Shown here one piece after another: positions 23,678-32,304 of a stretch of DNA of 64,000 nt. Position 1 is the first letter of the stretch. Each line of letters starts with the position of its first letter. Origin of the DNA: Geomonas paludis (GTDB lineage: Bacteria; Desulfobacterota; Desulfuromonadia; Geobacterales; Geobacteraceae); contig NZ_BLXY01000002.1 of the NCBI RefSeq assembly GCF_014193585.1, forward strand, positions 682,001 to 746,000, read 5' to 3'. A program made the translations under genes and the position numbers. Under the pieces are notes generated by a model that saw only the letters and a list, made by a program, of their open reading frames with translations, was not told the DNA's origin and did no database searches.

Positions 23678-24516
23678 GCCTTGACCGGCTGCCGGTATTC
23701 CATCACGGCCACCCAGGCCATCCGGCGCAGCAGCGGGATGGAGAGCAACAGGCGGTCGATGCCGTTGAGAAGACCCAGAAGCGGCTCGAAGATGGGGAGC
23801 CTGCGCAGCGGCACCGCCCCGAGCGCAGCCAGGTGGAACGTGCGCATGTTGAGCTGGGAGAAGTAGGTCCTGCCGCTGTAGATCTCGGGAAAGCCCAGGA
23901 TGTGCTCCACCTCCCACGCCGTCCGCAATTGCGGGGTCCGCTTGCGGTACCAGTGGATCAGCGGGTTGTGGCGCAGCGCCTCGGTGCAGACCAGTCTCCC
24001 CCCCGGTTTCAGGATCCGGGAGAGCTCGCTGAAAGCGGCCGGAAGGTCGAGGTGGTGCAGCGCGCCGTATTCGTGGACGATGTCGAAGGTGGCGTCACTG
24101 AACGCGGTGTGCTCCGCATCCATGACCGCGAACTCGCAGATGTGCCCCACCCCCTCCAGCTGGGCCAGTTTGCGGGCGTTGTCGATGGCCACCTGGCTTA
24201 TGTCGATGCCGTAGACCTTGGCGGCCCCCCGCTTGGCCATGGCGATGGCGACCTCGCCGTTGCCGCAGCAGTAATCCAGGGCGACGGCCCCCTTGATCCC
24301 CTGGTACAAGAGCGCGTCGCGGTGGGCGAAGCTCGACTTGGTGATGCTGTAGAACTTCATGTTGCTGAAGTGCTCGTCGAACTCTTCCTTCTCCTGGACG
24401 AACGTCTCCTCCAACTGCTCCGCGGAGGCGTCGGTATGGTACTCGTAGGCCCTAACGATGGAACGGCGACGGTCGGAGTGTTCAATCTCCTTTAGTTTCC
24501 TCTCCTCTAGCTGCAT
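23674..24516 (-). CDS. Class I SAM-dependent methyltransferase
   Basis: A 280-residue methyltransferase with a Rossmann-type SAM-binding domain. Motif I is ALDYCCGNGEVAIAMAKRG (about 78-96), followed by YGIDISQ and the DIVHEYGALHHL segment. The C-terminus has hydrophobic, basic helices (residues 235-270) that suggest membrane association. It probably methylates a sugar in the glycan or its lipid-linked precursor. AAGGAGG precedes the ATG by seven bases. Confidence 0.82.
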   Translation of the reverse strand: MQLEERKLKEIEHSDRRRSIVRAYEYHTDASAEQLEETFVQEKEEFDEHFSNMKFYSITKSSFAHRDALLYQGIKGAVALDYCCGNGEVAIAMAKRGAAKVYGIDISQVAIDNARKLAQLEGVGHICEFAVMDAEHTAFSDATFDIVHEYGALHHLDLPAAFSELSRILKPGGRLVCTEALRHNPLIHWYRKRTPQLRTAWEVEHILGFPEIYSGRTYFSQLNMRTFHLAALGAVPLRRLPIFEPLLGLLNGIDRLLLSIPLLRRMAWVAVMEYRQPVKA

Positions 24517-25745
24517 CTAGCTGCCTCCTTGTCCTGGATAGCCTGCATTAAAAGTGTTTCCATCCGCCCCGACAGCACGCTCATGTCGAAGTCGTTGATG
24601 TAATCTCGACCCTTCTGCCCCATCTCGGCACGCTGCGCGGGCTGCATGGCGCGCAGCTTCAGGATCGCCTCGGCCATCGCCGCCGGCTGTTCCGGGGGGA
24701 TACTGAAACCCGCTCCCGCCTCGGCCACGGGATCGTTGGGGGCCTTCCCCGAGAAGATCACCGGCCTGCCCGAGGCGAAGTAGTCGAACATCTTGTTCAG
24801 GTTCAGGCCGAAGCGGTAGATGGGGGAGTCGAGAACGGCGGCGACCAGGATGTCCGATCCCATCTGCACCTTGGGGATGTCGGCCTTGGGGATCGGGTCC
24901 CGGAACTCCACCTGCCTGAGTTGCGCCTCTTGCGCCTCCCGGATGCACTCCGCCTTTTTGGGGCCGTTGCCGATGATGACGAAGCGGATGTCATCGACCC
25001 CCTGGTCCTGGAGGATCTTGGCCGCCCGGACGATGGTGATGACGTCGTGGGCGGTGCCGAAGCCACCGATGTACATGACCACCAGCGGGCTCCCGGTGCC
25101 GCCGTCGTAACCGGTGTACTCGGCAAAACGCTCGAAGTTGACCCCGTTGGGGACCCAAGTCACCTTGGCCGGGTCGCTACCGCTTTCGGCGATGTGGTTC
25201 GCCACGAAGGGCATGGTGGCCGAGATGCGCTGCGCCTTTTTGTACAGCGATTTCTCCAGGTAGCGGAAGGCGTAGTAGACCGGGTGGTTCTTGGAAAGTC
25301 CGCCGTCGTCCACCAGTGCAATAGGCCAGACGTCGCGCACCTCGAAGACGAAGGCGGCACCGTTTTGCTCCGCGATCCGGGACGCGGCCCAGCCGGTACC
25401 AAGCGGCACCGTCGGCCCCACCACCACATCTGGACGGTCGGTTAGGGTCCTGGCCACCTGCAACGAGCGCCAGGCGTTGGAGATCATGTTGGCGCCGCGC
25501 TTCAAGCCGTTGCCGGTGTAGTGGATGGTGCGCAGCCAGACCACGCGGATCCCCTCGATCTCCTCGATACGCCACTTCTCGTCCGGTCCCAGCAACTCCT
25601 GGTGGGTCCAGTGGCAGTAGCTGTTGGTGAACATGGTGACCCGGTGGCCGCGTTTCAAAAGTTCCTGGCAAAACTCGTAGGTCCGGGCCGACTGCCCCTT
25701 GGGCTGGTCGTGGGCCGAGAGATACCAGACGTTCATCTTCTTCAT
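24507..25745 (-). CDS. GT4-type glycosyltransferase (WbuB-like)
   Basis: A 412-residue GT-B glycosyltransferase. The N-terminus MNVWYLSAHDQPKGQSART and the TNSYCHWTH motif match WbuB-type enzymes, which add N-acetyl-fucosamine in some O-antigens (from memory). The C-terminal GT4 domain has VPNGVNFERF and the FDYFASGRPVIFSGKAPND donor-binding region. If the WbuB likeness holds, the unit contains an aminodeoxy sugar, but the donor is not proven. The start has AAGGAG four bases upstream. Confidence 0.85.
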   Translation of the reverse strand: MKKMNVWYLSAHDQPKGQSARTYEFCQELLKRGHRVTMFTNSYCHWTHQELLGPDEKWRIEEIEGIRVVWLRTIHYTGNGLKRGANMISNAWRSLQVARTLTDRPDVVVGPTVPLGTGWAASRIAEQNGAAFVFEVRDVWPIALVDDGGLSKNHPVYYAFRYLEKSLYKKAQRISATMPFVANHIAESGSDPAKVTWVPNGVNFERFAEYTGYDGGTGSPLVVMYIGGFGTAHDVITIVRAAKILQDQGVDDIRFVIIGNGPKKAECIREAQEAQLRQVEFRDPIPKADIPKVQMGSDILVAAVLDSPIYRFGLNLNKMFDYFASGRPVIFSGKAPNDPVAEAGAGFSIPPEQPAAMAEAILKLRAMQPAQRAEMGQKGRDYINDFDMSVLSGRMETLLMQAIQDKEAARCS

Positions 25746-25763
25746 GACACTCCTTTCGCCGTA

Positions 25764-27803
25764 CTAGTAGAGCTTGGGGATGGCGTTGATGGTCTTGATG
25801 GTGGCATCCCAGTCCAGGTTCACGATATCGAGGTACCACTTGAGCGAGGCATAGCGCGGCCGGTTCTCCTCGTTGACCAGCCGGAGCCCCTCCTCCCGGC
25901 TCAGCGCCCCCTCCCTGATCTGGTTGCTCCTGAAGGTGTCGTACTCGGAGAAACCCGCCACCGTGTAGTAGATGTAGTTGTAAAATGGGGCGGTGCCGTC
26001 GCCGATGCGCCAGGTGGTTTTGGTGTCGATGGCCGTCTCCCACTGGTACTCGCCCAGCACCAGGTTGTCGATCTCCTCCTCGTCCCAGCGGTAGTAGTCG
26101 TACATGTGGTAGTAGTCCCGGTGTGGCACCACGGAGCGGGAGACGAAGGAGCCGATCGTGTCCAGAACCGAGCGGTTTATGTAGGCCGGGTTGCCGGCGT
26201 AGTTCTGCGCCATGCTGAGCATGAGCTTCGCCTTGCGGCTGGCCGACAGCGAGTAGATCCTCTTCTTGTCGTGGTCCGGGGGAACCCCCAGGAAGCCGAC
26301 CTTGAAGTCGGTGTTTTCCAGCGGGTTGATGCCCCAGATGTTCAGGTCGATGCCGGTCTGCCGCTTCACCTGGCCGGCGTAATAGAAGAAGAACTTGTCC
26401 CCCGCCATGAACAGCGGCACCATGCCGAGGTTTGGCTTTTTGAGCCACGCCGCGATGTTCTTGCGGATGTTCTCGCGCTTCCAGGTGATGTCCGCGGAGA
26501 CGATGATGTTTTCCACCCCCAGCCTGCCGCAGACCCGGGCGATGTTGCGCCGCGCCAGGTCGTTTACCATGCCCCAGTCGTAGGTGAAGGCGATCGGGTT
26601 GAGCCCCAGCACCTTCTTCACCATGTGCAGCGTGTGGGTGCTGTCACGCCCGCCGCTGTAGGGGATGATGCAGTCGTGCACCCCGCCCGCGCGGCGGTAC
26701 GGCTCGACCAGTTTGAAGAGCTCGTCGATCGGCTTGGGCGTGTTCTTGAGCTTGTAGTTCCTGCAGTAGTTGCACACCCCTTTGTCGTCGTACTCGATGT
26801 AGGGGAACGTCTCCGGCAGCAGGCACTTCGAGCAGCGGCGCAGCGCGCTGATGCGCTCGATGTTGTACTGCAGGAGCTTCGCCTCGGTGAGGGCCTTCGG
26901 GTGGGCCGCGATCTTGGCCGGGTCGAGGATCAGCTCGTGGCGCTTCTTGCCGTCGCCTACCGACTGCACAGCGATGCGGTAACTCTCGACGCCGGGCTTT
27001 GCGGGCGCAGGCGCCGCGATCTCCGCTTCGAAACAGAAATCCCTCAGCGTGAAGTCGTCCAGGTCGAGCGTCACCCCCTGCCCGGCCTTCAGCTGCCGGA
27101 TCTGGTACTCGAAGCGCCCCTTGAACTGCATCTTATGGGCGAGCTGCTCCAGGAAGTATCCTTCGGAGGCGAAGGCAAGGATGTCGCCGCCGGTAAGCAC
27201 GTAGAGCGAGCCGTTGTTGGTGGCGAGGGCGAAGACGTTCAACTCCTCGAAGAGAAAGGCCGCCGCCACCGTGCCGAAGATCTCCGTTACAGTCCTGGAA
27301 ACGGCAGAGGCGACCCCGGCGCCACCGCGCAGGTAGTGCCGCACCAGGGCGAGCATCACCTCGGTGTCGATCTCGTAGTCGCGCTTCAGGTCTGCAGACG
27401 ATCCCCACAGGTCGTCCTCATTGACGATGATCCCGTTGTGGATGCCGACGATGCCGTCCTTCACCACCGGCTGGTTGTTGTCGTCGCTTTGGTGCGAGCC
27501 GTTGGTGACCAGGCGCGAGTGTCCCATGACCGCAAAGACGTCGCCGCGGCCGGCGCCGGCGCCGCAACCGGCCAGCAACCGGTCCAGCTGACGGGAAACC
27601 TCAGGCCGCTTCAGGAGGTAGTTGAGGGGGACCGCCCCCTTCAGGACCTGCAGCTGGCGGTCGGCCTCGTTGCGAAAGACCAGGCCGGAGGAGTCCTTGC
27701 CCCGCGACTCGGAGAGGCGGGCGAGTTGGGCCAGCGTGCCCTGGTAGAAAGCAGGCTCGAAGGTGGCGCCCCTGTTGACGATGAAACCGAAGATGCCGCA
27801 CAT
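25764..27803 (-). CDS. Class II glutaminase fused to N-acetyl sugar amidotransferase
   Basis: A 679-residue two-domain enzyme. Residues 1 to about 300 are a class II (Ntn) glutamine amidotransferase starting at Cys2 (MCGIFGFIVNRG), with HNGIIVNEDDLWG. Residues from about 335 onward match N-acetyl sugar amidotransferases (WbpG/PseA/LegG type). These have the metal-binding RCSKCLLPETFPYI...CNYCRNY pairs and the ATP pyrophosphatase loop YSGGRDSTHTLHM. Such enzymes turn an N-acetyl group into an acetamidino group, normally taking ammonia from a separate HisH-like glutaminase. Here the glutaminase is fused on, so no partner is needed. The sugar substrate is not known. Confidence 0.85.
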   Translation of the reverse strand: MCGIFGFIVNRGATFEPAFYQGTLAQLARLSESRGKDSSGLVFRNEADRQLQVLKGAVPLNYLLKRPEVSRQLDRLLAGCGAGAGRGDVFAVMGHSRLVTNGSHQSDDNNQPVVKDGIVGIHNGIIVNEDDLWGSSADLKRDYEIDTEVMLALVRHYLRGGAGVASAVSRTVTEIFGTVAAAFLFEELNVFALATNNGSLYVLTGGDILAFASEGYFLEQLAHKMQFKGRFEYQIRQLKAGQGVTLDLDDFTLRDFCFEAEIAAPAPAKPGVESYRIAVQSVGDGKKRHELILDPAKIAAHPKALTEAKLLQYNIERISALRRCSKCLLPETFPYIEYDDKGVCNYCRNYKLKNTPKPIDELFKLVEPYRRAGGVHDCIIPYSGGRDSTHTLHMVKKVLGLNPIAFTYDWGMVNDLARRNIARVCGRLGVENIIVSADITWKRENIRKNIAAWLKKPNLGMVPLFMAGDKFFFYYAGQVKRQTGIDLNIWGINPLENTDFKVGFLGVPPDHDKKRIYSLSASRKAKLMLSMAQNYAGNPAYINRSVLDTIGSFVSRSVVPHRDYYHMYDYYRWDEEEIDNLVLGEYQWETAIDTKTTWRIGDGTAPFYNYIYYTVAGFSEYDTFRSNQIREGALSREEGLRLVNEENRPRYASLKWYLDIVNLDWDATIKTINAIPKLY

Positions 27804-27827
27804 GATGGTTGTCTCCCTGTTGCAGTT

Positions 27828-29327
27828 CTACTTGCTGCGCACGCCACGGAAGAAGATGTCCGTGAAGGTCCTGAAGAAGAGCCCGACGTCGGTTTTGAGC
27901 GGGCTTTTCATGTAGCTGGTGAGATACGCCATCTCCACCTCGACGATCCGGTCGAAGCTGTCGGTCTTCTCGTCGAAGATGGGGGGGATCAGCCCCGGCT
28001 TGATCTGGATGTAGAGGTCGTAGAGTTCCTGCGGGTACAGGCTCAGGTAATGCCTGCTGGTGGCCCGCATGCCGACCAGCTTGATGTCCCCCCTGAGCCA
28101 GTCCCAGATCTGGGGCAGCTCGTCGATCCAGTACCTGCGGATGAAGTTGCCGTACTCGGTGAGCCGGAAGTCGTTGGCGAACTTCCCGGTCGAGGCGAGG
28201 CCGTTGTCCTCGAAGATCCTCTTTTGCAGGAACTCGCTGAAGGGGTACATGCTGCGCACCTTGTGCAGGCGCACGATCTCCCCGTCGAGCCCCACCTTCT
28301 CCAGGGCCACCACCGGGTAGTAGGAGGGCCTGGGGTTCTGGGAGGGGGGAAGGTTGCGCCGCGCCACCAGGAAGACGCGGTCTCCCACCCGCTGCTCCGC
28401 GACCACGTGCAGGCCGAAGTAGGAGAGCCGCCCCCAGACCTCCACCTTGGAGAGCATCCGGTTCCTCCCCCTGGTGAGGGAGAAATAGACGCTGTTCAGG
28501 TACGGTGTCTTGGGCAGCGCCCGGTGCACCAGGAAATCGAGCAGGTAGCCTGCCCGGCCAGGACGCAGCTCCGGCGCCGTTTCGATCGGGGTGTAACTTG
28601 CCGCCAGGTACCCCCCCATCTCCAGCCGGCCGATGCAGGAGCGCAGGAACCGGTTGATGCGCCGGATATCGTTGATCCTTGGCAGACAGCAAATGAAGTT
28701 GACCGTGCCCCCCGGCGCCACCTCGCAGTGGGCGGAGAGCTCGGGCCCGACCAGGAGCAGCTCGCTCCCCCCCGGCTCGTCCGGAAGGGCCGCCGCGATC
28801 AGGTCGCGCAGCGCCGGTGCCACCGTGGCCGGGAGGCCGGCCAAGACCCCGTCCCGGTCCACAGGGCTCAGGGGCGGCGCAGGCGCGGCAGCGGCAGCGG
28901 GGGTCACCGCCGCGGCGCGGGCCGGCGCAACTGCGGGAGCCGTTCGCCTGCGGCAGAAGGAGGAAAGCAGCAGATCGCCCACGCAGAAGACGGCAAAGGC
29001 GACCAGGGCCGGCTCGGGAGGGACCGTTGCGGGTCCGGCCAGCCAGGCGGCGGCCGCGGCCGGAACGGCCATGACGGCGGCGGCCTTGGCGTGGCTGGCC
29101 GCCAGGTAGCTGTAGTAGCGCTGCGGGTATTTGTGCACATACTTGTCGGTGCAGACGACGGAAACAGCCCAGGACAAGCAGAGCACGATGCCGGTGGCGC
29201 CGGCAGGCGTGTTGAAGGCGCTCCCGGCGTAGACCACGGCGGCGGCCAGCAGCAGCAGGCCCAGCAAGGTTCTCAGTTTCACATTCTGAATCAGCGGTAT
29301 GGCGGACACGTCACTCTCCGTTGGCAT
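27828..29327 (-). CDS. Atypical sugar-transferase (phosphoglycosyl transferase-like) protein
   Basis: A 499-residue membrane protein. The N-terminus has about four hydrophobic segments (22-130), then an Ala/Pro-rich linker (130-155). A degenerate methyltransferase-like region (about 185-330) is followed by a C-terminal domain like phosphoglycosyl transferases. In that domain HKVRSM and YWIDELPQIWDWLRGDIKLVGMRA keep the Asp-Glu pair and VG-R, but the usual GPRP is lost and the KPG turn is shifted to IKPGLIPPIF. It may be an initiating or modified transferase with altered specificity. Another canonical small transferase (23033-23677) is present in the same operon. Confidence 0.65.
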   Translation of the reverse strand: MPTESDVSAIPLIQNVKLRTLLGLLLLAAAVVYAGSAFNTPAGATGIVLCLSWAVSVVCTDKYVHKYPQRYYSYLAASHAKAAAVMAVPAAAAAWLAGPATVPPEPALVAFAVFCVGDLLLSSFCRRRTAPAVAPARAAAVTPAAAAAPAPPLSPVDRDGVLAGLPATVAPALRDLIAAALPDEPGGSELLLVGPELSAHCEVAPGGTVNFICCLPRINDIRRINRFLRSCIGRLEMGGYLAASYTPIETAPELRPGRAGYLLDFLVHRALPKTPYLNSVYFSLTRGRNRMLSKVEVWGRLSYFGLHVVAEQRVGDRVFLVARRNLPPSQNPRPSYYPVVALEKVGLDGEIVRLHKVRSMYPFSEFLQKRIFEDNGLASTGKFANDFRLTEYGNFIRRYWIDELPQIWDWLRGDIKLVGMRATSRHYLSLYPQELYDLYIQIKPGLIPPIFDEKTDSFDRIVEVEMAYLTSYMKSPLKTDVGLFFRTFTDIFFRGVRSK

Positions 29328-29332
29328 GATGG

Positions 29333-30460
29333 TCAGCAGCCCTGCGCGGGGAACCTACCCCGGACCTGGTCGTAAAACCGCAGCAGCTTCGTTATCTCGG
29401 ATTCCCAGTTGTAGCGCGCGAGGACCGCCTGCCTCCCCTTTTCTCCCATGGCCCGGGCTGCATCGGGGCGCTCGGCGAGCGAACGCATGGCAGCGGCAAT
29501 GGACTCCGGGTCGAGCGGGTCCACCAGCAGGCCGCACCCCGCCCCCTGCACGATTTCCCGCCAGAGCGGGAAGTCCGAGGCGATCACCGGGAGCCCGCAG
29601 GACATGTACTCGAACAGCTTGATGGGGAGCGACACCCGGTAACGGTCCAGAGGGTGCAGCACCACCAGACCGGCGCAGGCGCGGGAGAGCAGCGCGCTCA
29701 CCCCCTTGCGGTCCAGAAAGCCGCATTCCTCCACCTGCTGCCACTGCGGATAGCTGCGGCACTCCTCGTGCAGTTCCTGCGAGTTGAACCTCCCCGCCAG
29801 CAGCAGGCGCGCCTGGGGCCCGGCCAGCGGTACCGCCCGCACCATCTCGCGCACCCCCCGCTCCGCGGTGATGTCGCCGATGTAGACGAAGTGCCCCGGC
29901 TCCCCTCCGGCGCCCGGCGTCGCCAGTTCGTGCGCCAGGGGATAGTTGAAGATGGTCTCGACGCGTGGCATGCGGGCGAAGCGGGCGGCGATGGTCGGGG
30001 TGGCGGCCACCACGCCCCCCAGCCGCTTCACGGCGCGGTCCTCCACGAAGCCGAAATAGCGCGAGACCGCGCTGCGCAACAGGGGATGGATCCAGGCCTT
30101 GTCGCAGATGGCGGCGCGGTAGTCCTCGTGGGCGTCGTAGACGAAGGGACGCTGCAGTCGGCGCTGCCAGGAGGGCGCCTGGTGCAGGAAGTCGGGGTCG
30201 TGGAAATGGTACAGGTCCGCCCCAAGCCCACCGGCGACCTCCAGCACCTGCCGCACCGTGGTGGTGTTGCGATGGTAGCGGTTTTTGGGCAGCGGCACCG
30301 GGTGGACGGTCACCCCGTCGCGCAGCTCGCGGCGCTCCCCTTCCGGACAGGGCACGACCAGGTGCACGTCGAGGCCGGCCTGGGCCAGGGAACGGCACAT
30401 CTTCAGGAAGATCCTGGAATCGCTTTTGTCGTGCGCGCTGGTCAGGTGCACAACTTTCAT
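29333..30460 (-). CDS. GT4-type glycosyltransferase
   Basis: A 375-residue cytoplasmic GT-B glycosyltransferase. The N-terminal acceptor domain starts MKVVHLTSAHDKSDSRIF. The C-terminal donor domain has FVYIGDITAERGVREMV and the GT4 E-x7-E region SLPIKLFEYMSCGLPVIASD. It overlaps the asparagine-synthase-like gene by four bases. Only two ordinary glycosyltransferases are in the operon, so the repeat unit may be as short as three sugars, counting the one added by the initiating transferase. Confidence 0.87.
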   Translation of the reverse strand: MKVVHLTSAHDKSDSRIFLKMCRSLAQAGLDVHLVVPCPEGERRELRDGVTVHPVPLPKNRYHRNTTTVRQVLEVAGGLGADLYHFHDPDFLHQAPSWQRRLQRPFVYDAHEDYRAAICDKAWIHPLLRSAVSRYFGFVEDRAVKRLGGVVAATPTIAARFARMPRVETIFNYPLAHELATPGAGGEPGHFVYIGDITAERGVREMVRAVPLAGPQARLLLAGRFNSQELHEECRSYPQWQQVEECGFLDRKGVSALLSRACAGLVVLHPLDRYRVSLPIKLFEYMSCGLPVIASDFPLWREIVQGAGCGLLVDPLDPESIAAAMRSLAERPDAARAMGEKGRQAVLARYNWESEITKLLRFYDQVRGRFPAQGC

Positions 30461-32304
30461 GTCACTACACCTCCCTTGTCAGCGCCCACAGGGGCCGCTT
30501 GGTCGCTCACCCGGTACTGGCGCTCCCAGACCGCGATGTTGTACAGCCGCCACCTGTGGTCCAGGGAGAGCGACTCAAGCCGCGGCACCTCTTGGCAGAT
30601 GCTGCGGATCAGGGGCGAGTCGTCCACCAGGCTCTGCATACGCGTTGCGTGCTGCCCAAGCCAGAGCGAGGTGGGTGCCTCGAAGCCGATCTTGTTAGTG
30701 CGCCAGGCGACGGAACGGGGCAGCACCGCGTCGGCCAACAGGCGCAGGGGGTGCTTGGTGAAGCCGTCGCGGATCTTGTCCCCCGGCGCCAAGGACACCG
30801 CGGTTTCGATGCAGTTGCGCTCCACGTAGGGGACGCGCGCCTCGATGGAATGGGCCATGGAGTTGCGGTCCTCGTAGAGAAGCAGGTTGGGCATCTGGTA
30901 GGTGCCGATCTCCAGGTCCTGCAGCGAGCGCAGATTGAAGAAGGCGCGGGCCGGCGCCTTAAGCACCTCGAAGATCCCGTCGAGGAGCCCCTTTTTCACG
31001 AAGGAGGCCCGTTTCTCCAGGATCCGCTTCCGCACCGGCAGGACCAGGAAGTAGACCGTGTAGCTCGTCAGCGCGGCAAGGGAAAGCCGGGAGTTGCGCG
31101 ATGCCTTCAGGTACTCGGAGCAAAGGCGCAGCACCCTGCCCCGCTTGGCCAGGTTCAGGAAGAAGCCGGGATAGTAGCGCTCGTAGCCGAGCAGGGTCTC
31201 GTCGCCCCCCTGGCCGTCCAGCATCACCTTGAAGCCCGCCTCCCGGGCTTTTTTCATAACCCAGTACTGCATGAACAGCGACGGCCCACCCACCGGCTCC
31301 CCCTGCGCCAGGAGACAGTCCTCGACGTGGCGCTGGAAGTCCTCGAAGGTGGGTTGCACCGGGTACCAGTCCAGGCGGCAGTGCTCGGCCACCTGCCGGG
31401 CATAGCCGCTTTCGTCGTTCTCCTTGGACTGCGACACCGCGGTGACCGCGCCGAAGCTGCGCGCCCCCCCGGCCTCGCTGAACAGCGGGGCCGCCAGGGC
31501 TGCCACCACCGAGGAGTCCAGCCCACCGGAGAGGCAGGTACCCACCGGAACGTCGCTTCTCAGATGCAGCCGCACCGAGTTGCGGATGCAGTCGATGTAG
31601 TCGGAGGGGGAGACCCCGGGGCGGCTCTGCGCCGAGAGGTCGTAGTAGCGCTCAATGGTGCTCCGGCCAGAGTACAGCTCCACGCGCAGGTTGCGCCCCG
31701 GCAGCAACTGGTGCACCCCGGAGAAGAAGGTCTGCGCGCCGTAGTTGATGAAGCCGACCACGAGGTAGGTGAGCAGCACCTCGCGGTTCACCAGGGACGG
31801 CACCCCGGCGGCGAGCAGCGCCTTGATCTCGGAGGCGAACAGGAGCCTTTCGTCGTCCTCGTAGTAGTAAAACGGCTTGATGCCGAAGCGGTCGCGCGAG
31901 CAGAACAGGCGCCCGGCCCGGCCGTCATAGAGGGCGAAAGCCCACATCCCCTCGAAGCGCTCCAGGCACCCTTCCCCCCACTGTTCGTAGGCGTGCAGGA
32001 TCACCTCGGTATCGGTGCCGGTGAGGAAGTGGTGCCCCAGCCCGGCCAGCTCCTCGCGCAGTTCCAGGTAGTTGTAGACCTCGCCGTTGTAGGCGATGAC
32101 GTACTCCTTGTAGCGCATCGGCTGGTGCCCAGCCTCGGAGACGTCGAGGATGGAGAGGCGGCGGTGCCCGAGCGCCAGGTTGCCCGCGAGGAAGGTGCCC
32201 GCATCGTCGGGGCCGCGGTGCACCAGGGCCGAGAGCATGCGCTCGATGCCGGGCGCGTCGGCGTGCGCCCCGTTCTTATGGATGATGCCGGCTATGCCGC
32301 ACAT
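30457..32304 (-). CDS. Asparagine-synthase-like glutamine amidotransferase (WbpS-type)
   Basis: A 615-residue AsnB-type enzyme. An Ntn glutaminase domain (Cys2 in MCGIAGIIHKNG, then HRGPDDAGTF, YNGEVYNY, GEGCLERFEGMWAF) precedes a synthetase domain with the PP-loop CLSGGLDSSVVAAL. Homologues in O-antigen loci, such as WbpS, convert the carboxyl of a hexuronic acid to an amide. Given the uronic-acid pathway encoded by this operon, uronamide formation is likelier than asparagine synthesis. It overlaps both neighbours. Confidence 0.85.
   Translation of the reverse strand: MCGIAGIIHKNGAHADAPGIERMLSALVHRGPDDAGTFLAGNLALGHRRLSILDVSEAGHQPMRYKEYVIAYNGEVYNYLELREELAGLGHHFLTGTDTEVILHAYEQWGEGCLERFEGMWAFALYDGRAGRLFCSRDRFGIKPFYYYEDDERLLFASEIKALLAAGVPSLVNREVLLTYLVVGFINYGAQTFFSGVHQLLPGRNLRVELYSGRSTIERYYDLSAQSRPGVSPSDYIDCIRNSVRLHLRSDVPVGTCLSGGLDSSVVAALAAPLFSEAGGARSFGAVTAVSQSKENDESGYARQVAEHCRLDWYPVQPTFEDFQRHVEDCLLAQGEPVGGPSLFMQYWVMKKAREAGFKVMLDGQGGDETLLGYERYYPGFFLNLAKRGRVLRLCSEYLKASRNSRLSLAALTSYTVYFLVLPVRKRILEKRASFVKKGLLDGIFEVLKAPARAFFNLRSLQDLEIGTYQMPNLLLYEDRNSMAHSIEARVPYVERNCIETAVSLAPGDKIRDGFTKHPLRLLADAVLPRSVAWRTNKIGFEAPTSLWLGQHATRMQSLVDDSPLIRSICQEVPRLESLSLDHRWRLYNIAVWERQYRVSDQAAPVGADKGGVVT

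Noticed and set aside
25521..29375. A 1,284-codon open frame on the plus strand
   Set aside because: It is antisense to two well-supported minus-strand genes. Its translation is rich in Gly, Val, Asp, His and Arg with no recognisable domain. High GC creates such antisense frames throughout the window.
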